From DASUVM01 sp036378955 (lineage in GTDB: Bacteria; Patescibacteriota; Saccharimonadia; Saccharimonadales; Saccharimonadaceae): 64,000 nt of DNA. Under the pieces are notes generated by a model that worked only from the letters and a program-made list of their open reading frames with translations, made no database searches and had not been told where the DNA came from. Positions 26,149-34,659 of the stretch are shown piece by piece. The translations under genes were made by a program, and so were the position numbers. Position 1 is the stretch's first letter; every line of letters begins with the position of its first letter. The stretch is from NCBI GenBank assembly GCA_036378955.1, contig DASUVM010000009.1, forward strand, positions 104,242 to 168,241. Direction: 5' to 3'.

Positions 26149-26535
26149 TTAAGTCTTCGACGCTACTTTTTTCTTAGTGCCGCCGACCGTTGATTTTTTA
26201 CCGCGTCGGGTGCGTGCATTGGTGCGAGTTCGCTGGCCGTGAGCCGGCAAATTTGCTTTATGACGCAAGCCGCGATACGCGTTAATATCTTTCAGGCGTT
26301 TGATGTTGCCTGTAACGATTCGCTGAAGATCACCCTCGACAGTGTAGTGTTGATCAATTTCAGCACGGATTTTGCTCAGTTCAGCTTCCGTAAGATCCTT
26401 GACACGAGTGGTCGGATCTATACCGCAGGCCTCGAGTATTCGACCAGCGAATATCGGACCGATGCCGTAAATATAGGTTAAACTGATTTGTACTTGCTTT
26501 TCAGTTGGAACCGTGACACCTGCAATTCGAGCCAT
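26149..26535 (-). CDS. rpsM: 30S ribosomal protein uS13
   Basis: 128 residues beginning MARIAGVTVPTEKQVQISLT, with YIYGIGPIFAGRILE and the C-terminal RGLRHKANLPAHGQRTRTNA tail that contacts tRNA. Its ATG is 3 nt beyond the rpmJ stop. Confidence 0.97.
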   Translation of the reverse strand: MARIAGVTVPTEKQVQISLTYIYGIGPIFAGRILEACGIDPTTRVKDLTEAELSKIRAEIDQHYTVEGDLQRIVTGNIKRLKDINAYRGLRHKANLPAHGQRTRTNARTRRGKKSTVGGTKKKVASKT

Positions 26536-26538
26536 ATG

Positions 26539-26655
26539 CTAACTTCCCTGCCTTTGCTTGTGACGCTTATTTTTGCAGATTACTACCGCTCGTCCCTTGC
26601 GGCGAATTATCTGGCAGTCGTTGCATCGTGGTTTGACGCTTGGTTGTACTGTCAT
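26539..26655 (-). CDS. rpmJ: 50S ribosomal protein bL36
   Basis: A 38-residue protein: MTVQPSVKPRCNDCQIIRRK, then CKNKRHKQRQ at the end. The C-x2-C-x12-C-x4-H zinc ligands are all present, so this is the zinc-binding form. AGAGGAGAGG lies upstream as a ribosome binding site. Its first 89 nt lie inside the infA reading frame in another phase. Confidence 0.96.
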   Translation of the reverse strand: MTVQPSVKPRCNDCQIIRRKGRAVVICKNKRHKQRQGS

Positions 26656-26908
26656 GAGATGCCTCTCCTCTCTTTTCTAGTTGATCGTCTCGTAAGCGGA
26701 AGGTGATTCTGCCCTTTGTAAGATCGTAAGGGGTTAACTCCACTTCTACTTTGTCACCGGGCACGAGACGAATGAAATGCTTTCGCATTTTACCGGCAAC
26801 ATGCGCGATGATGCTAAGGCCGTTTTCAAGTTCGACACGAAATTGGGCACCGGGGAGTGCCTCTAAAATCTTACCGACTACCTTGATTACCTCTTTATTA
26901 TTGGCCAT
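26567..26908 (-). CDS. infA: Translation initiation factor IF-1 with C-terminal extension
   Basis: The first about 72 residues are a normal IF-1 OB fold (MANNKEVIKVVGKILEALPG through YDLTKGRITFRLR). IF-1 normally stops there. Here the frame stays open for about 41 more residues (RDDQLEKRGEASHDSTTKRQ and on), the last 29 of which are encoded across the start of rpmJ in a different phase. Either the tail is translated or the stop was lost. The start is the ATG at 26908; a strong promoter lies directly upstream. Confidence 0.93.
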   Translation of the reverse strand: MANNKEVIKVVGKILEALPGAQFRVELENGLSIIAHVAGKMRKHFIRLVPGDKVEVELTPYDLTKGRITFRLRDDQLEKRGEASHDSTTKRQTTMQRLPDNSPQGTSGSNLQK

Positions 26909-26923
26909 AGAGTACAATTAAAG

Positions 26924-26952
26924 ATTATACTTTACTATCAGCCAAGTGTAAA
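26924..26952 (-). promoter_or_regulatory. Promoter of the infA-rpmJ-rpsM-K-D-rpoA operon
   Basis: On the minus strand TTTACA (26947-26952) and TATAAT (26924-26929) are 17 nt apart; the predicted start of transcription is about 10 nt before the infA ATG. It explains how the alpha operon is expressed separately from secY. Confidence 0.8.
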
Positions 26953-27106
26953 GCACTATTTTGAAGAATAGCGATAATTTCGCTCCAATATCTACATTGT
27001 AACTCTGTCTGCGAATAAGTCAAGCCCAGCGGTTTCGGTGAAGTTCTGCTTGCTGGGAACGACCAAGCCCAGTAAAATGCTGGATCACAAGCTTGCCCAG
27101 AACCTC

Positions 27107-28525
27107 TTAGTAGTCTTGGTCGTAAGTGACCATGAGTGCACGCGAATTGATCTGACGCAGAGTTTCAAGGGTAACGGTAACAATAATCAACAGTCCGGTG
27201 CCACCAATTGCCAGCCCTTGGGCATTTATATTCACGGTGGCAAACAAATATTCTGTGACAAAAGGGAGCACCGCGATAATACCCAGCGCGAGTGACCCAA
27301 AAAGAGTTAAACGGTTTACCATGGTGCTTAAATATTTTTCAGTTTGCATGCCTGGGCGAACATCGGCAATAAAGCCACCCTGTTTTTGTAGGTTCTCAGA
27401 GATCTCAGCGCTGTTAAAGACGATATTTGTATAAAAATAGGTAAAGAGTATAACTAGCACTAAGTAAGAGACCGGGTAGATAAGCGCAGTTAAATCACCG
27501 GTCGCCAGGGTTTGCATTTGCGGCTGCTGAAACCATTGAATTAAGTTTTCGCCCATTTGCTTCCAGTAGGCATCGGGGTTAAGCCGCAAAACTTGGCCTA
27601 CGAATGCCGGCAATGCCAAGAAGGCAACCGCAAAAATAACCGGGATAACACCTGCGGTAATAAGCTTAACCGGCAAAATACTCTGAACACCGCCATAGTT
27701 GCGGTTCCCTTGAACGCGTTTGGCATAATTAATAGTGACGATTCGCTGAGCTTCGTTTATTTTAACCATAATATAAAGCACAATGAGCCCGACGAAGGCC
27801 AGTGCTGCCATTAAATAGAACACAAAGGCATTAATGGGTAAAATAAGCCCAAAAATGTTCAACTTATCTGTTTCGGCCGCCACGCTTGTGAGTGATGCGC
27901 CGACTGTTTGAATGGTTTGTGGCAATTGGCTAATAATGCCCGCAAAGATAAGCAGTGACATGCCATTGCCGACACCTTGCTCTGTCATGAGTTCACCGAT
28001 CCACATAAGCAGCATTGCGCCGGCGGTCATGGCGCCAACCATTACTACCCACTGTAGGGCGTCGGTGTTGGCAGTGATGTCGATGCTGCTGTTGGCGGTG
28101 AGCTGTGTTTGGCGAAGAATAAAGATGAAAGCGATTGATTGAATAATGGCTAGAGGCAGTGTAATCATGCGTGTCCACTGGTTGATGCGGCGGCGGCCTG
28201 TTTCGCCGTCTTTATGAAGCTGCTCAAGGCGCGGGATAGCTTTCGTTAAAAGCTGCATAATAACAGAGGCGGTAATATATGGGCTAAGGCCTACCAGCAT
28301 GATTGAAACACTGGCGAGCGCCCCACCTGAAAGAAGGTTCAAAAACCCCCCAAAATTGTTACTGGCAAGAATACTGTTAATAACTTCTTTTAGCTGGGTT
28401 GGTTCGGCCAATGGCACCGGAACGTGCGAGAGAAAACGGTAGGCAATAATAAGCCCAAGCACAATCAGCAGACGTTTTTGCATGTCGCGTGATTTCAGAG
28501 ATTTTAATATATTTCGCCAATTCAT
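27107..28525 (-). CDS. secY: Protein translocase subunit SecY
   Basis: A 472-residue ten-span channel protein of the Sec translocon. Recognisable parts are HVPVPLAEPTQL, FGGFLNLLSGGALASVSIMLVGLSPYITASVIMQLL (plug and TM2 region), the cytoplasmic loop GNRNYGGVQSILPVKLI and QGGFIADVRPGMQTEKYL. adk and map, which often follow secY, are absent. A terminator separates it from rplO, so it likely has its own promoter. Confidence 0.97.
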   Translation of the reverse strand: MNWRNILKSLKSRDMQKRLLIVLGLIIAYRFLSHVPVPLAEPTQLKEVINSILASNNFGGFLNLLSGGALASVSIMLVGLSPYITASVIMQLLTKAIPRLEQLHKDGETGRRRINQWTRMITLPLAIIQSIAFIFILRQTQLTANSSIDITANTDALQWVVMVGAMTAGAMLLMWIGELMTEQGVGNGMSLLIFAGIISQLPQTIQTVGASLTSVAAETDKLNIFGLILPINAFVFYLMAALAFVGLIVLYIMVKINEAQRIVTINYAKRVQGNRNYGGVQSILPVKLITAGVIPVIFAVAFLALPAFVGQVLRLNPDAYWKQMGENLIQWFQQPQMQTLATGDLTALIYPVSYLVLVILFTYFYTNIVFNSAEISENLQKQGGFIADVRPGMQTEKYLSTMVNRLTLFGSLALGIIAVLPFVTEYLFATVNINAQGLAIGGTGLLIIVTVTLETLRQINSRALMVTYDQDY

Positions 28526-28680
28526 TTTTTACGACTTCCCTAAGCTTTTTTATTACTCATTCAAAGATATCATATTTTTCCATTTATTAACACCGAAATA
28601 AGAGCCCCAGCATATTGGCGAATCGTTAGAAACGGCAGGGTGTCGGCTTGATGGTGGCGATAAGAATTGTCTTACAGCAA

Positions 28681-28706
28681 AAGAGACCGTTTTGACGGTC
28701 TCTTTT
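28681..28706 (-). terminator. Terminator after rplO
   Basis: aaagagaccgt and acggtctcttt form a stable stem with a 4-nt loop and T-runs on both strands (TTTT on the minus strand, TTTTTT on the plus). It follows the rplO stop by about 19 nt and ends the large ribosomal-protein transcript before secY. Confidence 0.85.
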
Positions 28707-28724
28707 TTGCGCTTGAATATTGCC

Positions 28725-29204
28725 CTATTCTTGTGTTTGTGTCTTCTTTTGAGAAGCAGGCAATAGAGGTACTGCAACTTTTTCAACGCTACCGCCAGCT
28801 TTTTCAATGGCAGTTTGGGCACCAGCTGAAACGCCTTGTACTTTAACGGTGAATGCTTTATTCACTTCACCTCGGCTAATAACTTTTACGGCGTGGTATG
28901 GTGTTGCAATCAGCCCGACATCAAACAGGGTTTGATTATCGGCCACTTTGCCTTTTAGCAGGCCTAAGTCTTCAAGATAGACAACTTGCGCTGGTGCACG
29001 AAGGCTTTTAAAGCCACGCTTTTTTGGAATACGGCGCACAAGCGGCCCCTGGCCACCCATAAAGGTGGCGCTGAGTTTTTTACCAGTGCGGGCGTTTTGA
29101 CCCTTGGTGCCACGGCCAGCAGTTTTGCCTTGGCCGGCACTAATGCCGCGGCCCACACGCTTTTTCTCTTGTTTTGGGGTGGTAACGAGTTCGTGATACT
29201 TCAT
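28725..29204 (-). CDS. rplO: 50S ribosomal protein uL15
   Basis: 159 residues with KKRVGRGISAGQGKTAGRGTKGQ at the start (in part), FMGGQGPLVRRIPKKRGF and VIS..VNKAFTVKV; typical uL15. A C-terminal extension (SQKKTQTQE) is unusual but short. It lies 3 nt after rpsE with no rpmD between them. Confidence 0.97.
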   Translation of the reverse strand: MKYHELVTTPKQEKKRVGRGISAGQGKTAGRGTKGQNARTGKKLSATFMGGQGPLVRRIPKKRGFKSLRAPAQVVYLEDLGLLKGKVADNQTLFDVGLIATPYHAVKVISRGEVNKAFTVKVQGVSAGAQTAIEKAGGSVEKVAVPLLPASQKKTQTQE

Positions 29205-29207
29205 GAC

Positions 29208-29819
29208 TTACTCCTTTACCTCTGCTTTTTTAGCAGTGGCCTTTTTCTTTGGGGCGTTCAGCCATTGCTCGGCGGGTACGAGTTGCTTCAGGGCTTCGAT
29301 GGTTGCATAGGCGATATTTACTTTATTGCTTGAACCAAGCGACTTTGACAGTAGGTTGCGAATGCCGGTTACACCGATAATGGCGCGCATTGGCCCACCG
29401 GCAATTACACCGGTACCAGGGGCAGCCGGCTTCATCATGATCTTTGCACCACTGAATTTCACATCAACATCGTGTGGAATTGTATCGTTGACGATAGGAA
29501 TCGTAACGAGGTTCTTCTTGGCGACATCGGTTGCTTTGGCAACGGCAGTCTGTACATCTTGGCCTTTTGAGACACCGACGCCAACGCGTGTTTTTCGGTC
29601 GCCGACAACAACAAGTGCTTTAAAGCGGAAGCGGCGGCCACCTTTGACAACACGAGCAACGCGGTCAATGCTAATGACATATTCTTCAAATTGCTTTTCT
29701 TCACGGGGCGCTTGGGTGCGGTCGTTTGATCGACGAGGGCGATCGCTATTTGTGCCACGAGGACTGCCGGTGCGTGGTGCCCGGCTTGTGGTTGCTTCTC
29801 GTTGTTTTTCTTCAGCCAT
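29208..29819 (-). CDS. rpsE: 30S ribosomal protein uS5
   Basis: 203 residues starting MAEEKQREATTSRAPRTGSP; the first 50 residues are a disordered, Arg/Ser/Thr-rich extension not found in E. coli uS5. The core has VVKGGRRFRFKALVVVGD and VIAGGPMRAIIGVTGIRNLL. An upstream open frame to 29891 is inside rplR and not needed. Confidence 0.96.
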   Translation of the reverse strand: MAEEKQREATTSRAPRTGSPRGTNSDRPRRSNDRTQAPREEKQFEEYVISIDRVARVVKGGRRFRFKALVVVGDRKTRVGVGVSKGQDVQTAVAKATDVAKKNLVTIPIVNDTIPHDVDVKFSGAKIMMKPAAPGTGVIAGGPMRAIIGVTGIRNLLSKSLGSSNKVNIAYATIEALKQLVPAEQWLNAPKKKATAKKAEVKE

Positions 29820-29820
29820 A

Positions 29821-30174
29821 TTAAAACTCCAAACCTTCTTTACGTGCTGCGTCGGCAAATGCTTGCAGACGGCCGGCATATTGGCGGCCATTGCGGTCTA
29901 GAACCACCTTGCTCACACTCGCTTTTTTGGCGTTCTTGCCGAGCTCGGTTCCGACCAGGGCTGCTTTCTCGCTAAGACTCCCTTTGGCGGCCTTGTTGCC
30001 CACGGTGCTTGCGCTGGCAAGTGTTTGGCCTTTTGAATCGTCAATGATTTGAGCGCTCACATGCATATTGCTAATAAAAACTGTCAAGCGTGGACGTGCT
30101 GACGTACCGGTTACGCGGGCGCGAACACGGTGCTTGCGTAACAGGCGGCTTACTAATTTCTTAGGTGTTCTCAT
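29821..30174 (-). CDS. rplR: 50S ribosomal protein uL18
   Basis: 117 residues with RVRARVTGTSARPRLTVFIS and GRLQAFADAARKEGLEF, typical uL18, which carries 5S rRNA. Start codon overlaps the rplF stop as TAATG. Confidence 0.97.
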   Translation of the reverse strand: MRTPKKLVSRLLRKHRVRARVTGTSARPRLTVFISNMHVSAQIIDDSKGQTLASASTVGNKAAKGSLSEKAALVGTELGKNAKKASVSKVVLDRNGRQYAGRLQAFADAARKEGLEF

Positions 30175-30710
30175 TATTTCGCTCCTGTCTTGCCCGCTTT
30201 GCGGATAATGATTTCATCGACATACTTGATGCCCTTGCCTTTATATGGTTCAGGCTTTTTTAGAGCGCGGATTTCGGCAGCCGTCTGACCAACCTGCTGC
30301 TTATTGATACCGCTGACTGTAATGATATTTTTCTCTACTTTAAGGCTGACACCGTCGGCAGCATGATATTTGACGGGGTGCGAAAAGCCAAGGCTCATTT
30401 CGATATCTTGGCCACCACCGTTAACGCGAAAACCAACGCCGTTTACTTCGAGCTTTTTCTCAAAACCGTCAGTAACACCACGTACCATGTTGGCAACAAG
30501 TGCACGCATGAGGCCGTGGCGGCTTTTGGCGATTTTCTCATCGTTTATTCGAGTAAGCGTTACCACGCCGTCTTTAATAGCGATAGTAACTTCAGGCAAG
30601 GTAGCCTGCGTCAGTGATCCCTTGGGGCCAGCAACAGTTATAACACCGTTGTCGACCGTGATTGTCACACCATTCGGGACCGAAATTGGTAGTTTTCCGA
30701 TTCGACTCAT
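30174..30710 (-). CDS. rplF: 50S ribosomal protein uL6
   Basis: 178 residues with MSRIGKLPISVPNGV, VTDGFEKKLEVNGVGFRV and the C-terminal PEPYKGKGIKYVDEIIIRKAG: both uL6 domains are complete. Confidence 0.97.
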   Translation of the reverse strand: MSRIGKLPISVPNGVTITVDNGVITVAGPKGSLTQATLPEVTIAIKDGVVTLTRINDEKIAKSRHGLMRALVANMVRGVTDGFEKKLEVNGVGFRVNGGGQDIEMSLGFSHPVKYHAADGVSLKVEKNIITVSGINKQQVGQTAAEIRALKKPEPYKGKGIKYVDEIIIRKAGKTGAK

Positions 30711-30721
30711 GAATTATCCTT

Positions 30722-31123
30722 TTAGTATACCTTACAAATTAATTCGCCACCAAGGCGGGCTTGGCGAGCGGCCCGGCCGGTCATGATACCTTTTGAAGTG
30801 CTCACTAGTACAATTCCGCGGCCGTTTTTAACACGTGGAATTTCGTCTGCACTAGCATAGACACGACGGCCTGGTTTTGAAACACGGGTAATCTCAGTGA
30901 AAGTGGCGTTTGTGCCGGGTTCATGCACTGTAATTTCAATTGTTTTCGTCACTCCTTCGCCCGTTACCTTAACATCGGTAAGATAATGAGCACGAGCGAG
31001 TTCTTTTGCTATAGTTTCTTTCAGTTTGCTGTGCGGTAAGCTCACAAAGTGCTTGCCGGCTAGGGCCGCATTACGAATACGGGTGAGCATGTCAGCGACT
31101 GGATCAGTTGAAAGCATTGCCAT
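30722..31123 (-). CDS. rpsH: 30S ribosomal protein uS8
   Basis: 133 residues with DPVADMLTRIRNAALAGK and the C-terminal GIVLVSTSKGIMTGRAARQA signature of uS8. Usual neighbours rpsN and rplF. In many bacteria uS8 represses its own operon through the rplE region; no such site was recognised here. Confidence 0.97.
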   Translation of the reverse strand: MAMLSTDPVADMLTRIRNAALAGKHFVSLPHSKLKETIAKELARAHYLTDVKVTGEGVTKTIEITVHEPGTNATFTEITRVSKPGRRVYASADEIPRVKNGRGIVLVSTSKGIMTGRAARQARLGGELICKVY

Positions 31124-31132
31124 AATATCTCC

Positions 31133-31402
31133 TTACCAACTCGCCTTTGTTACGCCAGGGATCTCACCCTTGCTTGCTTTTTCACGGAACGTGATGCGGC
31201 TGAGGCCGAAGTGGCGCATAAAGGCACGTGGCCGGCCGGTTACTTCACAGCGATTCTTCCAGCGTGTCGGGCTTGCATTACGAGGTAACGCCGCCAAGCC
31301 TTCTGTATCGCCTGCAGCCTTCAGTACGGCGCGTTTTTTGGCAAATTTTTTAATCAATTTCTTACGTTTTAGATCGCGGGCAATCATAGATTTCTTAGCC
31401 AT
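31133..31402 (-). CDS. rpsN: 30S ribosomal protein uS14, zinc-less type
   Basis: 89 residues ending in CEVTGRPRAFMRHFGLSRITFRE. Only one cysteine remains where zinc-binding uS14 has two C-x2-C pairs, so it is the longer, zinc-independent type. Usual place between rplE and rpsH. Confidence 0.96.
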   Translation of the reverse strand: MAKKSMIARDLKRKKLIKKFAKKRAVLKAAGDTEGLAALPRNASPTRWKNRCEVTGRPRAFMRHFGLSRITFREKASKGEIPGVTKASW

Positions 31403-31403
31403 A

Positions 31404-31985
31404 TTACTTTGCCTCCTTCTTTTCTAGTGGCATACCGAGTGCTTTAAGCAATGCGCGTGAATGTGTGGTGCTTTCGTTTTTGATAACGATAGTTACCTGT
31501 AAGCCATGCAGTACTTGAGTGTCTTCAAAGTTTAACTCAGGAAAGATCGACTGCTCATTAATGCCGAGGCTAAAGTTGCCACTTTTATCAAATGCATCTG
31601 CTTTTAGGCCGTGGAAATCACGGACGCGCGGCAGTGCCACGTTGATCAGCCGGTCAAGAAATTCGTACATTCTGGCACCACGTAATGTAACGCTGACGCC
31701 TATACGATTAAGCCCCGCACGAATTTTAAAGGTTGCGATACTCTTTCGAGCCATACGGTCGATTGGCTGCTGGCCGGTAATCTTACGTAAGGTGTTAAAA
31801 ACACGCTCGTGATACGATTTATCGTCTTTGTGCTTGCCAATACCGATGTTAAGGACGACTTTTTCAAGCTTTGGCACTTGATGAATGTTTTTTAAGCCCA
31901 GTTCATCTTGCAGCTGCTTGCGAAGTGTTGTGTTGTACGCTTCCTTCAACCGGGGAGTGTAACTGGTAGATTTTTTCGTAGCCAT
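31404..31985 (-). CDS. rplE: 50S ribosomal protein uL5
   Basis: 193 residues with QVPKLEKVVLNIGIGK, FKIRAGLNRIGVSVTLRG and FSLGINEQSIFPEL, all uL5 features. It binds 5S rRNA. One-nucleotide overlap with rplX. Confidence 0.97.
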   Translation of the reverse strand: MATKKSTSYTPRLKEAYNTTLRKQLQDELGLKNIHQVPKLEKVVLNIGIGKHKDDKSYHERVFNTLRKITGQQPIDRMARKSIATFKIRAGLNRIGVSVTLRGARMYEFLDRLINVALPRVRDFHGLKADAFDKSGNFSLGINEQSIFPELNFEDTQVLHGLQVTIVIKNESTTHSRALLKALGMPLEKKEAK

Positions 31986-32299
31986 TACTTGATCTCCTTA
32001 TTGCCTGCTTGGCGAGCAACGCGAACCTTGGTTCCGTCTTTTTTGATATCGAAGCCAATGCGGCTAGTTGCATCCTTACCGTCGACCACCAGCGCTACAT
32101 TGCTGATTGCAATTGGGGTATGAACTTCTTTGGTTCCGCCCTGTGGGTTGAGCTGGCTCGGTTTTACATTGCGTTTAATGAGATTAATGCCTTCGAGAGC
32201 GATTTTGTTGGTTTTGGGATACACCTTAACAACTTTCGCTATTTTTCCTTTAAACTTACCAGCGGTAACGCGGACGGTGTCGTTTTGCCTGATTTTCAT
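31985..32299 (-). CDS. rplX: 50S ribosomal protein uL24
   Basis: 104 residues with the KOW motif near the start (MKIRQNDTVRVTAGKFKGKI) and LIKRNVKPSQLNPQGG. An early assembly protein of the 50S subunit. Confidence 0.97.
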   Translation of the reverse strand: MKIRQNDTVRVTAGKFKGKIAKVVKVYPKTNKIALEGINLIKRNVKPSQLNPQGGTKEVHTPIAISNVALVVDGKDATSRIGFDIKKDGTKVRVARQAGNKEIK

Positions 32300-32300
32300 G

Positions 32301-32669
32301 TTAGAGCACCTCCGGAGCTAAGCTAATGATCTTGCTGTAGCCGTAATCACGTAATTCTCGTGGTACGGGGCCGAAAACACGCGTTCCTTTTGGCATTTTG
32401 TCGTCGCCAATGATCACGGCGGCATTTTCGTCGAAACAGATAGTGCTGCCATCTTTGCGCTTGACTTTTGCGGTGGTGCGCACCACAACTGCTTTTACAA
32501 CACTCTTCTTTTTAACATTGCCGGTTGGGTTTGCTTGTTTGACGGTAGCTTTGATGATATCGCCCACTCTGGCATAGCGTCGGCCCGTGCCGCCGAGTAC
32601 GCGAATACACAAGAGTTCCTTTGCACCACTGTTGTCAGCGACTTTCAAGCGGCTTTCTTGCTGTATCAT
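32301..32669 (-). CDS. rplN: 50S ribosomal protein uL14
   Basis: 122 residues with MIQQESRLKVADNSGAKELL, VKAVVVRTTAKVKRKDGS and GTRVFGPVPRELRDYGYSKI; a full-length uL14. Confidence 0.98.
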   Translation of the reverse strand: MIQQESRLKVADNSGAKELLCIRVLGGTGRRYARVGDIIKATVKQANPTGNVKKKSVVKAVVVRTTAKVKRKDGSTICFDENAAVIIGDDKMPKGTRVFGPVPRELRDYGYSKIISLAPEVL

Positions 32670-32671
32670 AT

Positions 32672-32986
32672 TTAAGCCTCCGCTCCATCTGCCGCCTTGG
32701 CTTCTGGTGCTTTTTCTACTTCTTCTTGCTTGAGCTCGATCTTACCGTGCGATTTTTCAATGACGCGGTTAAGGGCAAAGCTCTTGCGCTTACTGATAGG
32801 ACGAGTTTCAACGAGTTCGACAACATCGCCTATCTCTGCTGCGTTCTTTTCATCGTGTGCGGCAATCTTGTTACTGACCGTATATTGCTTGCCGTAGATC
32901 GGATGAGTGACGCGGCGAGTAACGGTTACGACGATAGTCTTGTCTTGAACGTCAGATGTTACCGTGCCGACAATTTTCTTTGCCAT
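32672..32986 (-). CDS. rpsQ: 30S ribosomal protein uS17
   Basis: 104 residues with GTVTSDVQDKTIVVTVTRRV and VVELVETRPISKRKSFAL; a short acidic/Ala-rich tail (EKAPEAKAADGAEA) extends beyond the usual end. Confidence 0.96.
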   Translation of the reverse strand: MAKKIVGTVTSDVQDKTIVVTVTRRVTHPIYGKQYTVSNKIAAHDEKNAAEIGDVVELVETRPISKRKSFALNRVIEKSHGKIELKQEEVEKAPEAKAADGAEA

Positions 32987-32990
32987 GATC

Positions 32991-33218
32991 TTAGGCCTCC
33001 TCTTTCTCGCCCTGCGGCTCGTTCTCGACTGTTAAAATCAGAGCGACCTCGCGGCGGAGCTGTTTAATGCTGAGTGGGTTAGCCAGTTCGTTGGCTGCAA
33101 GGGATCGCTTTTTTTCAAGCAATTCGGTCTGCTTTTCGTGAAGCAGGCTTACCCTTTCATCAGCCTTCATACTACGAAGGCTAGCCGCTGTTAGCTTGTC
33201 TTGTTTTGTTGTAGCCAT
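32991..33218 (-). CDS. rpmC: 50S ribosomal protein uL29
   Basis: 75 residues, helical, with LHEKQTELLEKKRSLAANEL and NPLSIKQLRREVALILTVEN, the uL29 pattern. Placed as usual between rplP and rpsQ. Confidence 0.95.
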   Translation of the reverse strand: MATTKQDKLTAASLRSMKADERVSLLHEKQTELLEKKRSLAANELANPLSIKQLRREVALILTVENEPQGEKEEA

Positions 33219-33219
33219 A

Positions 33220-33630
33220 CTAGCCCTCCCTCTTGATAAATTTAGTTTTTACTGGCAGTTTGTGGGCTGCTAAACGCATTGCTTCGCGCGCTGTTTCTTC
33301 GGGCACACCTTGCATTTCAAACATCACCGTACCGGCTTTTACTTTGGCGACGTAGAATTCGGGGTTACCTTTACCGCTGCCCATTTTGACATCTTGCGGC
33401 TTGCGACTTACTGGAGTGTGAGGAAAGATACGGATCCAGATTTTACCACCACGTTTGATGTAGCGGGTCATTGCTTGGCGGGCGGCTTCGATTTGGCGTG
33501 AGGTGATACGCTCGTTTTCTATGCTTTGTAGCCCAAAATCACCGAAGGCAATATAGTTGGCACGTGTCGCCACGCCTTCGTTTTTGCCTTTGCGAACTTT
33601 GCGGAATTTCAGCTTCTTTGGTAGTAACAT
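33220..33630 (-). CDS. rplP: 50S ribosomal protein uL16
   Basis: 136 residues with FGDFGLQSIENERITSRQIE, MTRYIKRGGKIWIRIFPHTP and MGSGKGNPEFYVAKVKAG; complete uL16. Confidence 0.97.
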   Translation of the reverse strand: MLLPKKLKFRKVRKGKNEGVATRANYIAFGDFGLQSIENERITSRQIEAARQAMTRYIKRGGKIWIRIFPHTPVSRKPQDVKMGSGKGNPEFYVAKVKAGTVMFEMQGVPEETAREAMRLAAHKLPVKTKFIKREG

Positions 33631-33638
33631 AATGCCTC

Positions 33639-34271
33639 CTACACCCGCTCACCCTTATAGACCCACACCTTCACACCGATAATGCCGTAACCACCAATGA
33701 AGGCCCGGGCACAGTGGTAGTCAACATCAGCGCGTAGGGTATGTAGTGGCACAGAACCCTGAATAATCTTTTCACGGCGGCTCATCTCAGCATTATTGAG
33801 CCGGCCCGCAACTTCAATACGGATTCCTTTGGCGCCGGCGTTCATGGCATTTTGTGCGGCCATTTTAGTGGCACGGCGAAAGTTAATGCGGCGTTCTAGC
33901 TGGCGGGCAATATTCTCGGCTACTAACTTAGCGGCTAGCTCCGGACGTTTCACTTCTTCGATGTTAACGCGAACCGGACGGCCCATTAGTTTTTCAATGT
34001 GGTTTTTCAGCTCTTGAGCACCTGCACCACCACGGCCGATGACAACACCTGCTTTAGCAGTGTGAATTGTCACGGTAACGAGGTTTGGTGAACGTTCAAG
34101 ATCGATTTTTTGGATAGTAGCGCGGGTTGAAAACTTGCCTTCAATGTAGTCGCGCACCTTAATATCTTGCGCCAAAAAGGCAGCATACTCACGTTTATCG
34201 GCGAACCATTTGCTTCGCCAGTCTTTGCTGACCTGGAGGCGCATGCTAATAGGGTTTACTTTTTGGCCCAT
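33639..34271 (-). CDS. rpsC: 30S ribosomal protein uS3
   Basis: 210 residues with MGQKVNPISMRLQVSKDWRS, the KH domain VVIGRGGAGAQELKNHIEKL and the C-terminal IQGSVPLHTLRADVDYHCAR. It guards the mRNA entry channel. Confidence 0.97.
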   Translation of the reverse strand: MGQKVNPISMRLQVSKDWRSKWFADKREYAAFLAQDIKVRDYIEGKFSTRATIQKIDLERSPNLVTVTIHTAKAGVVIGRGGAGAQELKNHIEKLMGRPVRVNIEEVKRPELAAKLVAENIARQLERRINFRRATKMAAQNAMNAGAKGIRIEVAGRLNNAEMSRREKIIQGSVPLHTLRADVDYHCARAFIGGYGIIGVKVWVYKGERV

Positions 34272-34272
34272 A

Positions 34273-34659
34273 TTATTTTTCCTCGGCTTTCTTTACTGGC
34301 TTCTTTGCGCTTTTCGCTTCGCCACTCACTGATACGAAAATATGGCTGGTCTTTTTTTGGTAAGGTTTTGCCATACCACGAGCACCGGCGCGAAAGCGCT
34401 TCAGACGAGTACCGGTTGTGACACTCAGCTGCTCAACTATGAGGCTTTTTTCGTCAAGTTTATGGGTATTAACTGCATTCGCCTTGGCGCTGGCAATCGC
34501 TTTTTTGACAGCGAGAGCGGCGCGCTTCGGAGTGTGGTCAAGAATAACCATGGCGTCAGCAACACGGCGTCCACGCACGAGACTGGCCACGAGGCTTACT
34601 TTGCGCGGTGCTTGGGTAATACCTTTAATAGCGGCAGATACTGTTTTCACGTCAGCCAT
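34273..34659 (-). CDS. rplV: 50S ribosomal protein uL22
   Basis: 128 residues with ITQAPRKVSLVASLVRGRRV and FRAGARGMAKPYQKKTSHIF. The loop at the exit tunnel is complete. A lysine-rich tail (KSAKKPVKKAEEK) ends the protein. TAATG overlap with rpsS. Confidence 0.97.
   Translation of the reverse strand: MADVKTVSAAIKGITQAPRKVSLVASLVRGRRVADAMVILDHTPKRAALAVKKAIASAKANAVNTHKLDEKSLIVEQLSVTTGTRLKRFRAGARGMAKPYQKKTSHIFVSVSGEAKSAKKPVKKAEEK

Noticed and set aside
28553..28822. An 89-codon minus-strand frame across the rplO end and terminator
   Set aside because: It overlaps rplO in another phase, crosses the intrinsic terminator and is Lys-rich without pattern.
29326..29901. A 191-codon plus-strand frame opposite rpsE and rplR
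   Set aside because: Antisense to two certain ribosomal genes; composition (Ser/Arg/Thr-rich) is that of a complementary shadow.
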